Below the pieces are notes generated by a model. That model did no database searches. It was given only the letters and a program-made list of their open reading frames with translations, and was not told where the DNA came from. A DNA stretch of 64,000 nt from Trichocoleus desertorum ATA4-8-CV12 (GTDB taxonomy: Bacteria; Cyanobacteriota; Cyanobacteriia; FACHB-46), in the NCBI GenBank assembly GCA_019358975.1, contig JAHHIL010000020.1:19832-83831 (forward strand), given 5' to 3'. The position numbers were made by a program, and so were the translations under genes. Below are positions 36,438-45,517 of this stretch, one piece after another. Numbering within the stretch: the first letter of the stretch is position 1; the number at the start of each line of letters is the position of its first letter.

Positions 36438-37913
36438 ATGAGTCAACGCCCCTCGGTTGAATCCCCAAATCAATCCCAGCAAAACAAATCCTTACATTCT
36501 GTGTTGCAAACGGCCTTAGGCAGTTTAGATGTGCACCTAGAAGAGGAGTTGGTGCGCTATCGGCGTCAGCGAACAGGTCGCTCTGTACCGCCGCCTCGGG
36601 GTCTAGGTCGCCAGCAAGCTCGAAAGACCTTGGACTTGATTTCTGTGGGCGCGGTAGGGGGTAGAACTCAGCCTCAGCCGATGAATTCGGGAGTTTCCAC
36701 CAGTACTGATACCGCTACTGCTAACCCATCTACTACAACACCCATTGCACCACCTGTTGAACCTACCTGGTCACCTAGTCAGGAACCACGCTCGGAATCA
36801 TCTTTTACTTCTGCTCGTACCCATCCTGCTTCCCAGCTAGCAGTTCTACCTCGTGTCCAAGAACCAGAAGCACCAGCAGTACCTCCTTCGGAAACCCACA
36901 ACTCTGAAGCTAACCCCTTGATCAGCTTGGCTAGCACTCGAATGCCGCCAGATGATTACTTGGAGTCTTCAGAAGAACTGTTACGCAGTTTAGCCGAAGA
37001 AGAAGCCGTCGCCAGAGTTGAGCGGGGCTTTATGCAAAACCTACTCACTCCACTAGGTTTGGGCTTAATGCTGCTACTTTTACTATCTAGCGCGACCTTA
37101 GGCTATCTGTTGATGAATCCTTTGGGGCCACGCCAAGGGGCAGGGCGATCGCCTAATACTGCACCATCCACTACAACTACTAATTCTACGAGTGGCAACT
37201 CCAATCGCTCAGAAGCAGTGGGTCTGCCAAATTCACCGAACTTAGCCTCTAAAGAATTTGTCGATTTGAACCTGGGTAGCTTGAGCACGCTTAAGGCTAA
37301 TTCGGGTACAGGCAAGACTACAGCCACTCCTGGTAAATCTGTAGCGGTGCCTAAGGTGACAGCGGTACCGAACACCAGTAAGGCGGTAAGTGGGGCTAGA
37401 GCCACGACAACTGCTCCTCAAACAAATTCATCTCGTGCTGCGGCTCCCTATGTCGTGCAGCCTGTAGCACCGCCTCTGTCGATCGCACCTGCACCCCCTC
37501 CCGCCGCAATCTACAACCAACCTGCTTATAACCCACCTGCCGCTGAGCCACCCGTTGAACGATATAGGCCTGAGCCTGCACCTGCTCCAGAACCTCCTAG
37601 AGTAGAACCTGCCCCTGTAGTGGCCGCCCCAGAGCCGCCTGCACCTCACTCACGAGCCGCTGAACCAGAAGCCGAAAGTGCTGCTAACCCCGCTCCAGCA
37701 GCTAATAGCGCCTACGACTACAAGGTGGTGACTGAGTACAGTGGGGATGCCACGCTAGAAGAAGCTCAGAAGGCAATTCCGGATGCTTATGTACGAAACT
37801 TCTCGGATGGTGCCCGCATTCAGTTAGGAGCCTTTGATGAAGCTGGCAAAGCAGAAGCCTTAGCAGAAGAACTAGAAAAACAAGGAATTCCTGCCAAGGT
37901 CGAACAGCACTAA
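36438..37913 (+). CDS. SPOR-domain membrane protein with long Ala/Pro-rich linker
   Basis: 491 residues: a cytoplasmic N-terminus with HSVLQTALGSLDVHLEEELVRYRRQ about 20-45, a Pro/Ser/Thr-rich stretch, a membrane helix about 202-222 (LGLGLMLLLLLSSATLGYLL), a long Ala/Pro/Thr periplasmic linker about 230-430, and a C-terminal SPOR-like domain about 432-490 (YVRNFSDGARIQLGAFDEAGKAEALAEEL). SPOR domains bind denuded glycan at division sites, so a septal role is inferred. The LEEELVRYRR segment near the start recurs in cyanobacterial homologues. Confidence 0.8.
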   Translation: MSQRPSVESPNQSQQNKSLHSVLQTALGSLDVHLEEELVRYRRQRTGRSVPPPRGLGRQQARKTLDLISVGAVGGRTQPQPMNSGVSTSTDTATANPSTTTPIAPPVEPTWSPSQEPRSESSFTSARTHPASQLAVLPRVQEPEAPAVPPSETHNSEANPLISLASTRMPPDDYLESSEELLRSLAEEEAVARVERGFMQNLLTPLGLGLMLLLLLSSATLGYLLMNPLGPRQGAGRSPNTAPSTTTTNSTSGNSNRSEAVGLPNSPNLASKEFVDLNLGSLSTLKANSGTGKTTATPGKSVAVPKVTAVPNTSKAVSGARATTTAPQTNSSRAAAPYVVQPVAPPLSIAPAPPPAAIYNQPAYNPPAAEPPVERYRPEPAPAPEPPRVEPAPVVAAPEPPAPHSRAAEPEAESAANPAPAANSAYDYKVVTEYSGDATLEEAQKAIPDAYVRNFSDGARIQLGAFDEAGKAEALAEELEKQGIPAKVEQH

Positions 37914-38059
37914 TTTCCTGCTTTCGGTTCGCTTAGGAACTAAAAAGGTACGATACCATTGAGGTTAATGTTCCGCTGGAACCGTTAAAAACTGCATTTT
38001 TGTGGTTGATACATTAGCGGCCTACCAAGCTTGTTGTAGCAACGTGGACGGAGATCTGT

Positions 38060-38779
38060 ATGGGCTTATTGGACCGCATTGGGCGGGTAATTCGAGCCAA
38101 CATCAACAGCTTGGTTGGGCAAGCAGAAGATCCAGAAAAGATTCTGGAGCAAACGGTCTTGGACATGCAGGAAGACCTGATTCATCTGCGACAAGCTGTT
38201 GCTCAGGCGATCGCCACTCAGAAGCGGACGGAACGACAATGTGCCCAAGCTCAATCCACCTCTAATGAGTGGTATCAACGAGCGCAACTCGCTTTGCAAA
38301 AAGGGGACGATCACTTAGCACGGGAAGCCTTGACTCGTCGTAAGTCGTATCAAGAAACTGCTGAAGCTTTGCGATCGCAGCTAGACCAGCAAAGTGGCGT
38401 TGTCACCAAGCTAAAGCAAAATATGTTGGCCTTGGAAAGCAAGATTTCTGAGGCCAAAACCAAGAAAGACCTGTACATTGCCCGGGCTCGCTCTGCAAAA
38501 GCGTCCCAGCAAATTAATGACATGCTCGGTCGCGTGGGAACGGGTAGCGCCATGTCTGCGTTTGAGCGCATGGAAGAGAAAGTATTGCAACTAGAAGCAC
38601 AGTCAGAGGCGATCGCGGAACTAGGCACAGATGATCTAGAAAAGAAGTTTGCTTCCCTAGAAGGGGGTGACACGGTAGATGAAGAGTTGGCTGCAATGAA
38701 GGCACAACTGCTCAGCGGTACCGAGAACACTGCCAAACTGCCACCCTCTCAGTCCCAGTCCCAGTCATCCAGCGCTTAA
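38060..38779 (+). CDS. pspA: PspA/IM30-family membrane-remodelling protein
   Basis: 239 residues, almost entirely coiled-coil. It begins with the amphipathic helix GLLDRIGRVIRANINSLVG, then AEDPEKILEQTVLDMQEDLIHLRQAVAQAIA, and ends in a short Ser/Gln tail. ESCRT-III-like proteins of this family protect and remodel the inner or thylakoid membrane. It lacks the extra C-terminal helix that marks Vipp1, so I call it PspA-type rather than Vipp1; another copy elsewhere would be expected. ATG 38060. Confidence 0.88.
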   Translation: MGLLDRIGRVIRANINSLVGQAEDPEKILEQTVLDMQEDLIHLRQAVAQAIATQKRTERQCAQAQSTSNEWYQRAQLALQKGDDHLAREALTRRKSYQETAEALRSQLDQQSGVVTKLKQNMLALESKISEAKTKKDLYIARARSAKASQQINDMLGRVGTGSAMSAFERMEEKVLQLEAQSEAIAELGTDDLEKKFASLEGGDTVDEELAAMKAQLLSGTENTAKLPPSQSQSQSSSA

Positions 38780-38829
38780 TCGATTACAATAGCCACTCTG
38801 ACGCTTAATTACTTACTAAAGGGTTTTCT

Positions 38830-39135
38830 ATGCCGCCTCGTTGGCCTCGTCAACCAGACCGCCGCGATCCTGCCTATCGCCGTCTTGACGACCGGATGAA
38901 TTTTGCAGTCCATGTGGGACTTTTTGCTGCCAGCAATTCTGGCATGTGGTTTGTCCGCACCCTAGAAGCTGAAACTTGGCCTTGGTCTAAGTGGGTCACT
39001 GGAGCTTGGGCTGTAGGACTGTTAGTACACTTAATTTATATTTCTGCGATCGCGGATTACTCTGGCTACAATCCTCAGTTTTCTACCGGAACTGCTGAGC
39101 CTAAAAAAACGAGTGCAAAATCGACCAAACCATAG
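38830..39135 (+). CDS. 2TM-domain protein
   Basis: 101 residues. A basic N-terminus (PRWPRQPDRRDPAYRRLDDRMNFAVH) leads into two helices about 28-45 and 57-75 (FAVHVGLFAASNSGMWFV; WVTGAWAVGLLVHLIYI), matching the 2TM family. Function unknown. It follows pspA by 50 bp in the same orientation and may be co-transcribed; the transcript end is probably the hairpin at 39166-39212. Confidence 0.75.
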   Translation: MPPRWPRQPDRRDPAYRRLDDRMNFAVHVGLFAASNSGMWFVRTLEAETWPWSKWVTGAWAVGLLVHLIYISAIADYSGYNPQFSTGTAEPKKTSAKSTKP

Positions 39136-39165
39136 AGCAACGTTCTTGCAGGTTGGGTTGATTAG

Positions 39166-39212
39166 AATGGAGGCAGAATCTGGCTAAATTAGCTGGTTTA
39201 GCCTCCATTTTG
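39166..39212 (+). terminator. Hairpin terminator between the 2TM and DUF3181 genes
   Basis: AATGGAGGC pairs with GCCTCCATT (9 bp), with an inner stem GGCTAAA/TTTAGCC, followed by TTT. It lies 30 bp after the 2TM gene stop and ends 20 bp before the DUF3181 start, so it may act as terminator or attenuator. Confidence 0.7.
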
Positions 39213-39231
39213 CATTTAGGAAATGACTATC

Positions 39232-39540
39232 ATGGCAAAAACCAATACAACCGAGCTTTTAGAAGCCCTTGCCGCTGATATTGGCGAAAACATCTATATG
39301 GACATCGCCAAGTGGCACCTTTACTTAGGCGATGCTCACCTCAGCACACCTCTGGCAGAGCAGCTCTATCCCTTGCTGACCTCAAACTCAGCAGATGAAA
39401 ACCGAGTGCAGCAAGTCCTTAGCAGCATGCCAGTCAAACTGGGGGGCGGTCGTCGTGAAGTACCCCTGCTAGATCTTTTGCCCATGCAGTGCCAAGTCAC
39501 ACTGATGGATGTCATAGAGAAGTATCAGGATCAACTGTAA
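39232..39540 (+). CDS. DUF3181 family protein
   Basis: 102 residues, soluble, with the family blocks LLEALAADIGENIYMDIAKWHLYLGDAHL and LGGGRREVPLLDLLPMQCQ. This family is restricted to cyanobacteria and relatives as far as I know, and its function is unknown. I use the second ATG (39232, MAKTNTTELLE) since AGGAA lies about 10 nt upstream; the first ATG at 39223 is too close to that site. Confidence 0.85.
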   Translation: MAKTNTTELLEALAADIGENIYMDIAKWHLYLGDAHLSTPLAEQLYPLLTSNSADENRVQQVLSSMPVKLGGGRREVPLLDLLPMQCQVTLMDVIEKYQDQL

Positions 39541-39563
39541 GACTAGATTCTCTACATGATGCC

Positions 39564-39620
39564 TAACGACTGAAGTCGCGGCTACAAGAACCAAGACCGC
39601 CTGCGCGGCTTCATTGCTTG
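39564..39620. repeat. Likely interspersed cyanobacterial repeat
   Basis: Contains CGACTGAAGTCG (short palindrome), CGCGGCTACAAGAACCAAGA and CCGCCTGCGCGGCTTC. Sequences of the form 'ACTGAAGTCGcGGCTACAAG...CCGCCTgCGCGGCTT' recur in many cyanobacterial intergenic regions. It sits in the gap between DUF3181 and murJ. A copy count was not possible here. Confidence 0.5.
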
Positions 39621-39713
39621 AGTTTATAGGCTGCGGCGGCAGGCTTGGCTTTGATAGCCCCAGGCTTTAGCTTGCGGGACTTTAACCATTCGTGTAGGAG
39701 ATTTGCTAAAAAT

Positions 39714-39736
39714 AAAGGGCACCCAGCGTGCCCTCT
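39714..39736 (-). terminator. Rho-independent terminator of murJ
   Basis: On the minus strand AGGGCAC-GCTGG-GTGCCCT forms a 7-bp stem followed by TTATTTTT. It lies about 25 bp after the murJ stop. Confidence 0.8.
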
Positions 39737-39759
39737 GTGGTTTGTTAGTATCTGGTTCG

Positions 39760-41427
39760 TTAACGTCTCAGCAGGCGCTGGCGAATGCGATCGACAAATA
39801 AATCAACTTCTGGCAACCGTAACTGAGTTGCAAATAGGCCAAATGCCGCTAAGCCAGCTGTACCCGCTAACGCTAGTTCTAGAAGTTGAGTTAGTAGTCC
39901 TTCAGTGCCCAGAAATCGCTCGCAGACTTGCAGGGTTCCCCAAGAAGCACCTCCGGCGATCGCGCTACTCAAACCCAACCCTAAAATCGGCCAACTCAAT
40001 TCCCGCCAAGGCAAACCATGTAGGCGACGATGCAGAATCACCAACAAGACAATACTGGAGGTGATGTTGACCCCAACAGTAGCCAAAACTAGGCCAGACG
40101 CACCAAAAGGTTTGATGAGCAGGAAGTCTAAGGCTGCATTCAAAAAGATGTTGATGATGCTGATCCGGAAGGGAGTATCGCCATCCCCTAAGGCATAAAA
40201 CACTCTCACCAGCACGTCTCGCGCCAAGTAGACAAACATGCCAACACTATAGGCAATCAAGAGCGATGCTGTGAGGCGGGAAGCCGATTCATCAAAGGCG
40301 TAGCGCTCATACACCACCCGTACGATCGGAAATGCCAGCGCGATCATGATGGCACTGAGAGGTAGCATCGCCACCGCAGTCAGCAACAAGCCTTGACGAA
40401 TCCGCCCCTTTAATTCGGGCCAATCCGCCGGATCGGTGAGCCGCGAGAACACAGGCATCAAAGGCACCAAAATCATGTTGGAAAGAATGCCTAGAGGTGT
40501 GTTGACCAACAAACCCGCGTAACCCAAAGCCGATACTGCCGCTGCTGCTTGAGGCAAAAACGAAGCAAAGAATAAATCCGTCCAGACATTGATTTGCATC
40601 ATGCCTGAGGAAAAGGTAGCTGGCCCCATAATTTTGATTATTTCTTTGACTTCAGGGCGATGGAAGTCAAAGCGCAGCCGTAAGCCGCCCATACCTGCTT
40701 GCGCTTGAGCAGGTAGCTGCACTAGCCATTGCAAAACGCCCCCCGCCAAGGTGCCCCAAGCCAATACAATTCCTCCGATCATGGCGTACTGGGGGGTAGT
40801 AATTTGGGAACCCGCTTGGAATGCCAAGATGCCAATCCCGATCAGCACAGTCACACTAGAGAACAGAGGGCTGATGGAGGGTAACCAATATTGATCTGAG
40901 GCATTTAAGGTGCCAAAGCCAATCCCGATCAACCCAGCCAGTAAAGCCATCGGAGCCATGATCCGAAACTGCTGGATCGCGATCGCCCTAGTTTGAGTCA
41001 ATACTTGAAATTGCTCTGGAGTAACCCCTTGCGCCTGCGCCACCTCTGGGCTGATGTATAAACCGGGAGCTACCAAATGCATTAGCGGATCGGCAAACAC
41101 GATCAAGCCAATGGTGACGAGTAGCAGCAACCCCCCCACTAAAGTTGTGATCGTTTCTACAATCGGAGCAACTTCGCTTTGTTTGCGCTTGGATAGCACA
41201 CTGACGATCGCGCTATGGAACGGGCCATTGATGCCACCCAACAAAATCAGCAGAAACCCTGGGATCACATAGGCAAAGTTGTAAGCTCCAGCGGCAGGAC
41301 CCACCCCAAACGCAGCGGCGATCGCTTGCTGACGCACCAATCCAAACACTTTACTGATCATCGTGGCCACAGCCACAATCCCAGCAATTCCAGCGAGGGA
41401 ACGAGAAGGCTTTTTAGTTTCAGACAC
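39760..41427 (-). CDS. murJ: Lipid II flippase MurJ (MviN)
   Basis: MATE-like flippase of lipid-linked peptidoglycan precursors. 555 residues with about 13-14 helices. The start VSETKKPSRSLAGIAGIVAVATMISKVFGLVRQQAIAAAFG contains the conserved Arg patch of helix 1 (GLVRQQ). VRVFYALGDGDTPFRISI and GGINGPFHSAIVSVL are also typical. It starts at GTG 41427. It belongs with the window's other wall genes by function but is transcribed alone, with a terminator at 39714-39736. Confidence 0.94.
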   Translation of the reverse strand: MSETKKPSRSLAGIAGIVAVATMISKVFGLVRQQAIAAAFGVGPAAGAYNFAYVIPGFLLILLGGINGPFHSAIVSVLSKRKQSEVAPIVETITTLVGGLLLLVTIGLIVFADPLMHLVAPGLYISPEVAQAQGVTPEQFQVLTQTRAIAIQQFRIMAPMALLAGLIGIGFGTLNASDQYWLPSISPLFSSVTVLIGIGILAFQAGSQITTPQYAMIGGIVLAWGTLAGGVLQWLVQLPAQAQAGMGGLRLRFDFHRPEVKEIIKIMGPATFSSGMMQINVWTDLFFASFLPQAAAAVSALGYAGLLVNTPLGILSNMILVPLMPVFSRLTDPADWPELKGRIRQGLLLTAVAMLPLSAIMIALAFPIVRVVYERYAFDESASRLTASLLIAYSVGMFVYLARDVLVRVFYALGDGDTPFRISIINIFLNAALDFLLIKPFGASGLVLATVGVNITSSIVLLVILHRRLHGLPWRELSWPILGLGLSSAIAGGASWGTLQVCERFLGTEGLLTQLLELALAGTAGLAAFGLFATQLRLPEVDLFVDRIRQRLLRR

Positions 41428-41809
41428 GAATAGTTACAGATAACGAACGTGCATCCCCTATTTAATCGCGAATCGGCCAGTTCCGCCCGGATCAATCTTG
41501 TGGAACGCCGCCATTCCTACTACCGTCCTCATTAGTATGGTTGCAGTGAATGGTTCTAATAAATGGTTTGTAGGCTACTCAGCGATTTTGCGTAGTAAGT
41601 TAGGCCAAAGACCAGTACAAGAACTAATAAAACAAAGTCATACTGAATTCATCTACAGGTCTAGCGATCGCATCTCCAAACTTGCAGGCGAACCAAAAGA
41701 GTCTAACAACTCAGTTCCCTCAAGCTTTGGAGATGTTGAACTGTTGCAAGCAGTTCTTTAGGGTGCTTAAGTCATGCCACTAGTACGGAAATTAAGGCAG
41801 AGTTAGCCT
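41428..41809. other. Intergenic region without a supported gene
   Basis: About 380 bp between murJ and the DUF3095 gene. An 87-codon plus-strand frame at 41498-41761 is open, but its product has no family features and no ribosome binding site. A HIP1-like site lies near 41663. The region presumably holds both divergent promoters. Confidence 0.35.
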
Positions 41810-43159
41810 ATGAGCACCGAGCAGTTTTATGCCAAGCTCCGCCGCCTCAAGCAGTTTATTGAGATTACCCAGCCTCACAATTTTGTAGATTTGCCCTACG
41901 ACTGGCATGTGGTAATTACAGATATTGTGGGTTCTACCCAGGCCATAGAAGCAGGCCGTTATAAAGATGTCAATCTGTTGGGTGCTTGCTCAATTGTGGC
42001 TGTGCTCAACGTTGCTAAATCTGCCGAGATTCCCTTTGTTTTTGGGGGCGATGGAGCTTCTATTTTGATTCCCCCAGCTTTGCTGAGTCAAGCGAAGCAA
42101 GCCCTGCTAGCGACGCAACAGGCTGCCAAGACAAGATTTGGCTTAGACCTCCGAGTAGGGCTGGTTCCAGTAGTTGATGTTTTAGCAGCTGGCTTTGAAA
42201 TTAAAGTGGCCAAGTTGCAAGTTTCAGAAAACTACAATCAAGGAATATTTACAGGTGGGGGCCTGACTTATGCCACTGAGATGGTAAAGCAGGATATCCC
42301 TAATAATCCTTATCAGCTGAAACCCGCAACTCAACCCCTACAACCTGATTTTTCAGGGCTGGAGTGTCGTTGGCAAGATATTCCTAACCAACGTGGCGAA
42401 GTGCTCAGCATTTTAGTGCTGGCAATGGGTTCTAAAGGAGAGCAAGAGCATACGTATCAGACAGTCATTCAGAAAATTCAAGAAATTTTTGGTGAAGATA
42501 CGGATTTTCACCCTATAGGCACTGATAATCTTCAGCTTTCATTTCGGAATCAAAACTTGTTACCGGAAGCAAAGGCGCGATCGCTATCCCAGTCCTGGCT
42601 ATACCAACAAATCTATTTGCTCAAGGAAAAGCTGGAGAATTTTCTTGGCTGGTTCTTCATGAAGTTTCGGATCAAGCTGGGAGACGTGGACTGGGGAACC
42701 TATAAGCAAATTGTGACCGCAGCGACGGACTACCGCAAATTTGATGACATGCTGCGGATGGTAATTGCGGGCACCGCCGATCAGCGGGAGCAACTGAATT
42801 GTTATTTGGAGGCTGAATATAAAGCGGGCAAGTTGGTGCACGGAGTCCATCTGTCCGATCGCGCCCTTATGACCTGTTTAGTATTTGAGCGCAATGGGCA
42901 ACAGGTGCATTTTATTGATGGCGCAGATGGCGGCTATGCTCTGGCGGCGAAAGCCATGAAGGCCCGACTCCAGCGGAAAGCAGCAAACTGGTCAGTCTAT
43001 GTCAAGATGGTGAAGTTGCGAAAAGTGAACCAGCGTCAAAGCTCTAGTTCACTCGAATTTCATACCGATGACCGCTTTAATCTACCAGTACCCGACACTC
43101 TACCCAGGCATTCTCCTCAAGCGTTACAAACGCTTCTTCGCGGACATCGAGTTAGCTAG
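41810..43159 (+). CDS. DUF3095 family protein, cyclase-like
   Basis: 449 residues with a nucleotide-cyclase-like N-terminal region: HVVITDIVGSTQAIEAGRYKDVN contains the TDIVGST pattern of class III cyclases, and VFGGDGASILIPP gives the second acidic block. The second half (LGDVDWGTYKQIV, DGADGGYALAAKAMKARL) is characteristic of DUF3095. Catalysis is not established, so I do not claim cAMP synthesis. The last 30 codons overlap sfsA (43068) in another frame by 92 nt, suggesting the C-terminus was extended after loss of an earlier stop. Confidence 0.85.
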   Translation: MSTEQFYAKLRRLKQFIEITQPHNFVDLPYDWHVVITDIVGSTQAIEAGRYKDVNLLGACSIVAVLNVAKSAEIPFVFGGDGASILIPPALLSQAKQALLATQQAAKTRFGLDLRVGLVPVVDVLAAGFEIKVAKLQVSENYNQGIFTGGGLTYATEMVKQDIPNNPYQLKPATQPLQPDFSGLECRWQDIPNQRGEVLSILVLAMGSKGEQEHTYQTVIQKIQEIFGEDTDFHPIGTDNLQLSFRNQNLLPEAKARSLSQSWLYQQIYLLKEKLENFLGWFFMKFRIKLGDVDWGTYKQIVTAATDYRKFDDMLRMVIAGTADQREQLNCYLEAEYKAGKLVHGVHLSDRALMTCLVFERNGQQVHFIDGADGGYALAAKAMKARLQRKAANWSVYVKMVKLRKVNQRQSSSSLEFHTDDRFNLPVPDTLPRHSPQALQTLLRGHRVS

Positions 43160-43793
43160 CGGTGAAGTCATTACCGCTCATTGCCCCAACACGGGTCCGA
43201 TGAGTTGCATCTCTAAACCGGGTAGCTCAGTGTATGTATCGCGCAGTGATAGCCCCACCCGGAAGCTACCTTACACCTGGGAACTGATTGAGGTGTATGA
43301 GCATGAGCCAACTTGGGTAGGAGTCAATACTGCCATGCCCAATCGTATTGTCAAGCTGGTTCTAGAAAATAAACTGATTCCTGAACTGGGAGACTATAGC
43401 GACATCCGGTTGGAGGTGGCTTACGGTCAAGAAAAAAGTCGGGTAGATTTTCTGCTCACGGGTGAGAAGCTAGAACGTCCCATTTACTTGGAAGTGAAAA
43501 GTACCACTTGGTGCGAGGGCGAGCGCTTGGTCCGCTTCCCAGATACGGTGACAACACGGGGCCAAAAACATATCCGTGAGTTGGCTGCTCTGCTCCCAGA
43601 AATAAGGCCAGTCATGCTCTATTTCATCAATCGAGGAGACTGCACACATTTTGCCTCAGGGGACGATCGCGATCCGACCTATGGCAAACTGCTACGCGAA
43701 GCGGTTACTAAAGGGCTAGAAGTCTTGCCTTGTCGCTTCAAGATTACTCCCGAAGGCATTTACTACCTGGGTTTGGCTGAACTGGTACTGTGA
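43068..43793 (+). CDS. sfsA: SfsA, DNA-binding protein / putative nuclease
   Basis: 241 residues, the usual size. The N-terminus YPTLYPGILLKRYKRFFADIELASGE, with CPNTGPMSC shortly after, is the classic SfsA OB-fold part; the C-terminal half has VDFLLTGEKLERPIYLEVKSTTW, the PD-(D/E)XK-like core (D, E-x-K), and FPDTVTTRGQKHIREL. The biological role is unsettled (E. coli SfsA affects maltose genes). The conserved N-terminus begins at ATG 43068, so the long overlap with the upstream DUF3095 gene is real. Confidence 0.93.
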   Translation: MTALIYQYPTLYPGILLKRYKRFFADIELASGEVITAHCPNTGPMSCISKPGSSVYVSRSDSPTRKLPYTWELIEVYEHEPTWVGVNTAMPNRIVKLVLENKLIPELGDYSDIRLEVAYGQEKSRVDFLLTGEKLERPIYLEVKSTTWCEGERLVRFPDTVTTRGQKHIRELAALLPEIRPVMLYFINRGDCTHFASGDDRDPTYGKLLREAVTKGLEVLPCRFKITPEGIYYLGLAELVL

Positions 43794-43921
43794 CCAGTAG
43801 ATCTCTGAACGAATAGCGATCGCTTGTCCTAGCAATCCCTTACTAATTAACCAGCCTCATCCTTTCCGTAATTCGTAGCAACACCCGTGTAGTTAGGCAG
43901 ACCCCCCTTTCGGGTGAATTT

Positions 43922-44602
43922 ATGAACTATTTCTCGGTGCTGATTACGCTGTTGCGCGATCGCAAAGATTTTATTGATGAGGTGCGCCAAGGAATTCGCC
44001 TTAATAGCAAAATTACCTCTTTATTAATTTCTAGTTCTATTCTGTTTGCTATTTATGGAGCGGTGATTGGAGCATTTGCTGGGCCTTTGCAAGCGCTATC
44101 CTCTGCGGTAAAACTACCAGCACTCTATCTAATCACTCTGATTATTTGTCTACCAACCCTATATTTCTTCAACATAATTTTTGGCTCCAAACTCACCTTA
44201 GGACAACACTTTGTGGTCTTGTTGGGTGCAGCAGCAATCATCAGTATTTTGCTCTTTAGCTTTGCTCCAGTTACCTTGTTTTTCTTGGCCACGATTGCTA
44301 ACTACCAGTTTTTCAAGCTACTCAATGTGGTCATTTTTGGCATTACAGGCTTCTTAGGAATTAATTTTCTGTATCACGGTCTCCAAGCTTTGTCTCATCA
44401 GGATCTGGCAGGGCAAGCGACTCGGACACAAATTTTACAATCTTGGCTCATTCTTTATGCCTTTGTAGGTAGCCAATTGGGGTGGACGCTACGACCCTTC
44501 TTTGGTGCACCCGGAGAACCCTTTGAACTATTTCGAGATATGCAAGGAAACTTCTATTTGAATGTGATTCAGTCAATTCTAGAAGTTTTAGGTTTTCGTT
44601 AA
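43922..44602 (+). CDS. Multi-spanning membrane protein, tandem paralogue 1
   Basis: 226 residues with about five hydrophobic segments: TSLLISSSILFAIYGAVIGAFA, LPALYLITLIICLPTLYFFNIIFG, VVLLGAAAIISILLFSFAPVTLFFLA, VVIFGITGFLGINFLY and a C-terminal one. The end has the conserved QLGWTLRPFFGAPGEPFELF. The next gene repeats these features almost block for block. I think such proteins are often annotated in cyanobacteria as actin-binding WH2 domain-containing, but nothing in the sequence supports actin binding. Function unknown. Confidence 0.75.
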   Translation: MNYFSVLITLLRDRKDFIDEVRQGIRLNSKITSLLISSSILFAIYGAVIGAFAGPLQALSSAVKLPALYLITLIICLPTLYFFNIIFGSKLTLGQHFVVLLGAAAIISILLFSFAPVTLFFLATIANYQFFKLLNVVIFGITGFLGINFLYHGLQALSHQDLAGQATRTQILQSWLILYAFVGSQLGWTLRPFFGAPGEPFELFRDMQGNFYLNVIQSILEVLGFR

Positions 44603-44667
44603 GCTCAAGTGCTCCTAAGAAAAATTGACCTGCTCGCCACATTATTAATTTTAGCTGGCATGACAAT

Positions 44668-45453
44668 ATGAACTACTTCACAGTATTAATTACGCTGCTA
44701 CGCGATCGCGATAATTTTGTTGAGGAAATTCATCATAAAGCCCGCCTTAAAACCAAAATTACCGCTCTACTTATTTCTAGCGCAATCTTTTTAGCAATTT
44801 ATGGAGGAATTATTGGCGCTTTTGCCAGCCCCCTACAAGTTTTCGCCTCTGCAATTAAATTGCCTGCTTTATATTTGATTACGTTAATTATTTGTTTGCC
44901 AACACTCTATTTTTTTAATGCCTTCTTTGGCTCGAAGCAGAGTATTGAACAGAGTTTAGCATTGCTGCTGACAGCGATCTCCATTACAGCTGTCTTGTTA
45001 TTTAGCTTTGCTCCTGTAACTTTGTTTTTCCTAATTACGATTCGCAATTATCAATTCTTTATTTTGTTAAATGTAGTAATTTTCGCTCTTACGGGATTTA
45101 TCGGCATCTCCTACCTCTACCAAATTATGCGGCCTGAGTCTGAGCAACTAGAACTTGCTCCAATTGCTTCAGCTCCTCCAATTGAGGACAAAACTGAAAG
45201 TGATTTTGTGGTAATGGACGCAGACCAGAAGTTAAATAAAAAATCTTACAAGAATATAGATCCAGCAGTCAAAACTCGTACTAATATCTTGCGCTTCTGG
45301 TTAGGATTATATGCTTTTGTAGGTTGTCAACTGGCCTGGACACTTCGTCCTTTCTTTGGGGCTCCGGGACAAGCTTTTGAACTCTTTCGTCCCCGTGAAG
45401 GCAACTTTTACCTTAGCGTGATTCAATCACTGTTGGAGATTTTGATCAACTGA
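44668..45453 (+). CDS. Multi-spanning membrane protein, tandem paralogue 2
   Basis: 261 residues, same architecture as the gene at 43922: MNYFTVLITLLRDRDNF, LPALYLITLIICLPTLYFFN, FSFAPVTLFFL and WTLRPFFGAPGQAFELF. It differs by an acidic insert of about 40 residues before the last segment (PESEQLELAPIASAPPIEDK...), likely a cytoplasmic loop. It follows its paralogue by 65 bp and is followed by a third membrane gene by 64 bp, so the three look like one operon. The start ATG 44668 aligns with its paralogue. Confidence 0.75.
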   Translation: MNYFTVLITLLRDRDNFVEEIHHKARLKTKITALLISSAIFLAIYGGIIGAFASPLQVFASAIKLPALYLITLIICLPTLYFFNAFFGSKQSIEQSLALLLTAISITAVLLFSFAPVTLFFLITIRNYQFFILLNVVIFALTGFIGISYLYQIMRPESEQLELAPIASAPPIEDKTESDFVVMDADQKLNKKSYKNIDPAVKTRTNILRFWLGLYAFVGCQLAWTLRPFFGAPGQAFELFRPREGNFYLSVIQSLLEILIN

Positions 45454-45517
45454 AACTACAATTGCTTTCTGCGATCGCACCATCCAAGCCATTAATCAGG
45501 ATAAGGGCTATGCCACC

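Noticed and set aside
38060..38779. Vipp1 rather than PspA.
   Set aside because: The chain lacks the additional C-terminal helix that distinguishes Vipp1; the tail is a short Ser/Gln stretch.
41498..41761. An 87-codon plus-strand frame upstream of the DUF3095 gene.
   Set aside because: No family features; the composition looks like translated intergenic DNA, and the start lacks a ribosome binding site.
43870..43921. A hairpin (ACCCG...CGGGT) just before the first membrane paralogue, considered as a riboswitch or attenuator.
   Set aside because: The stem is only 5-6 bp, lacks a T-run, and no riboswitch consensus is present.
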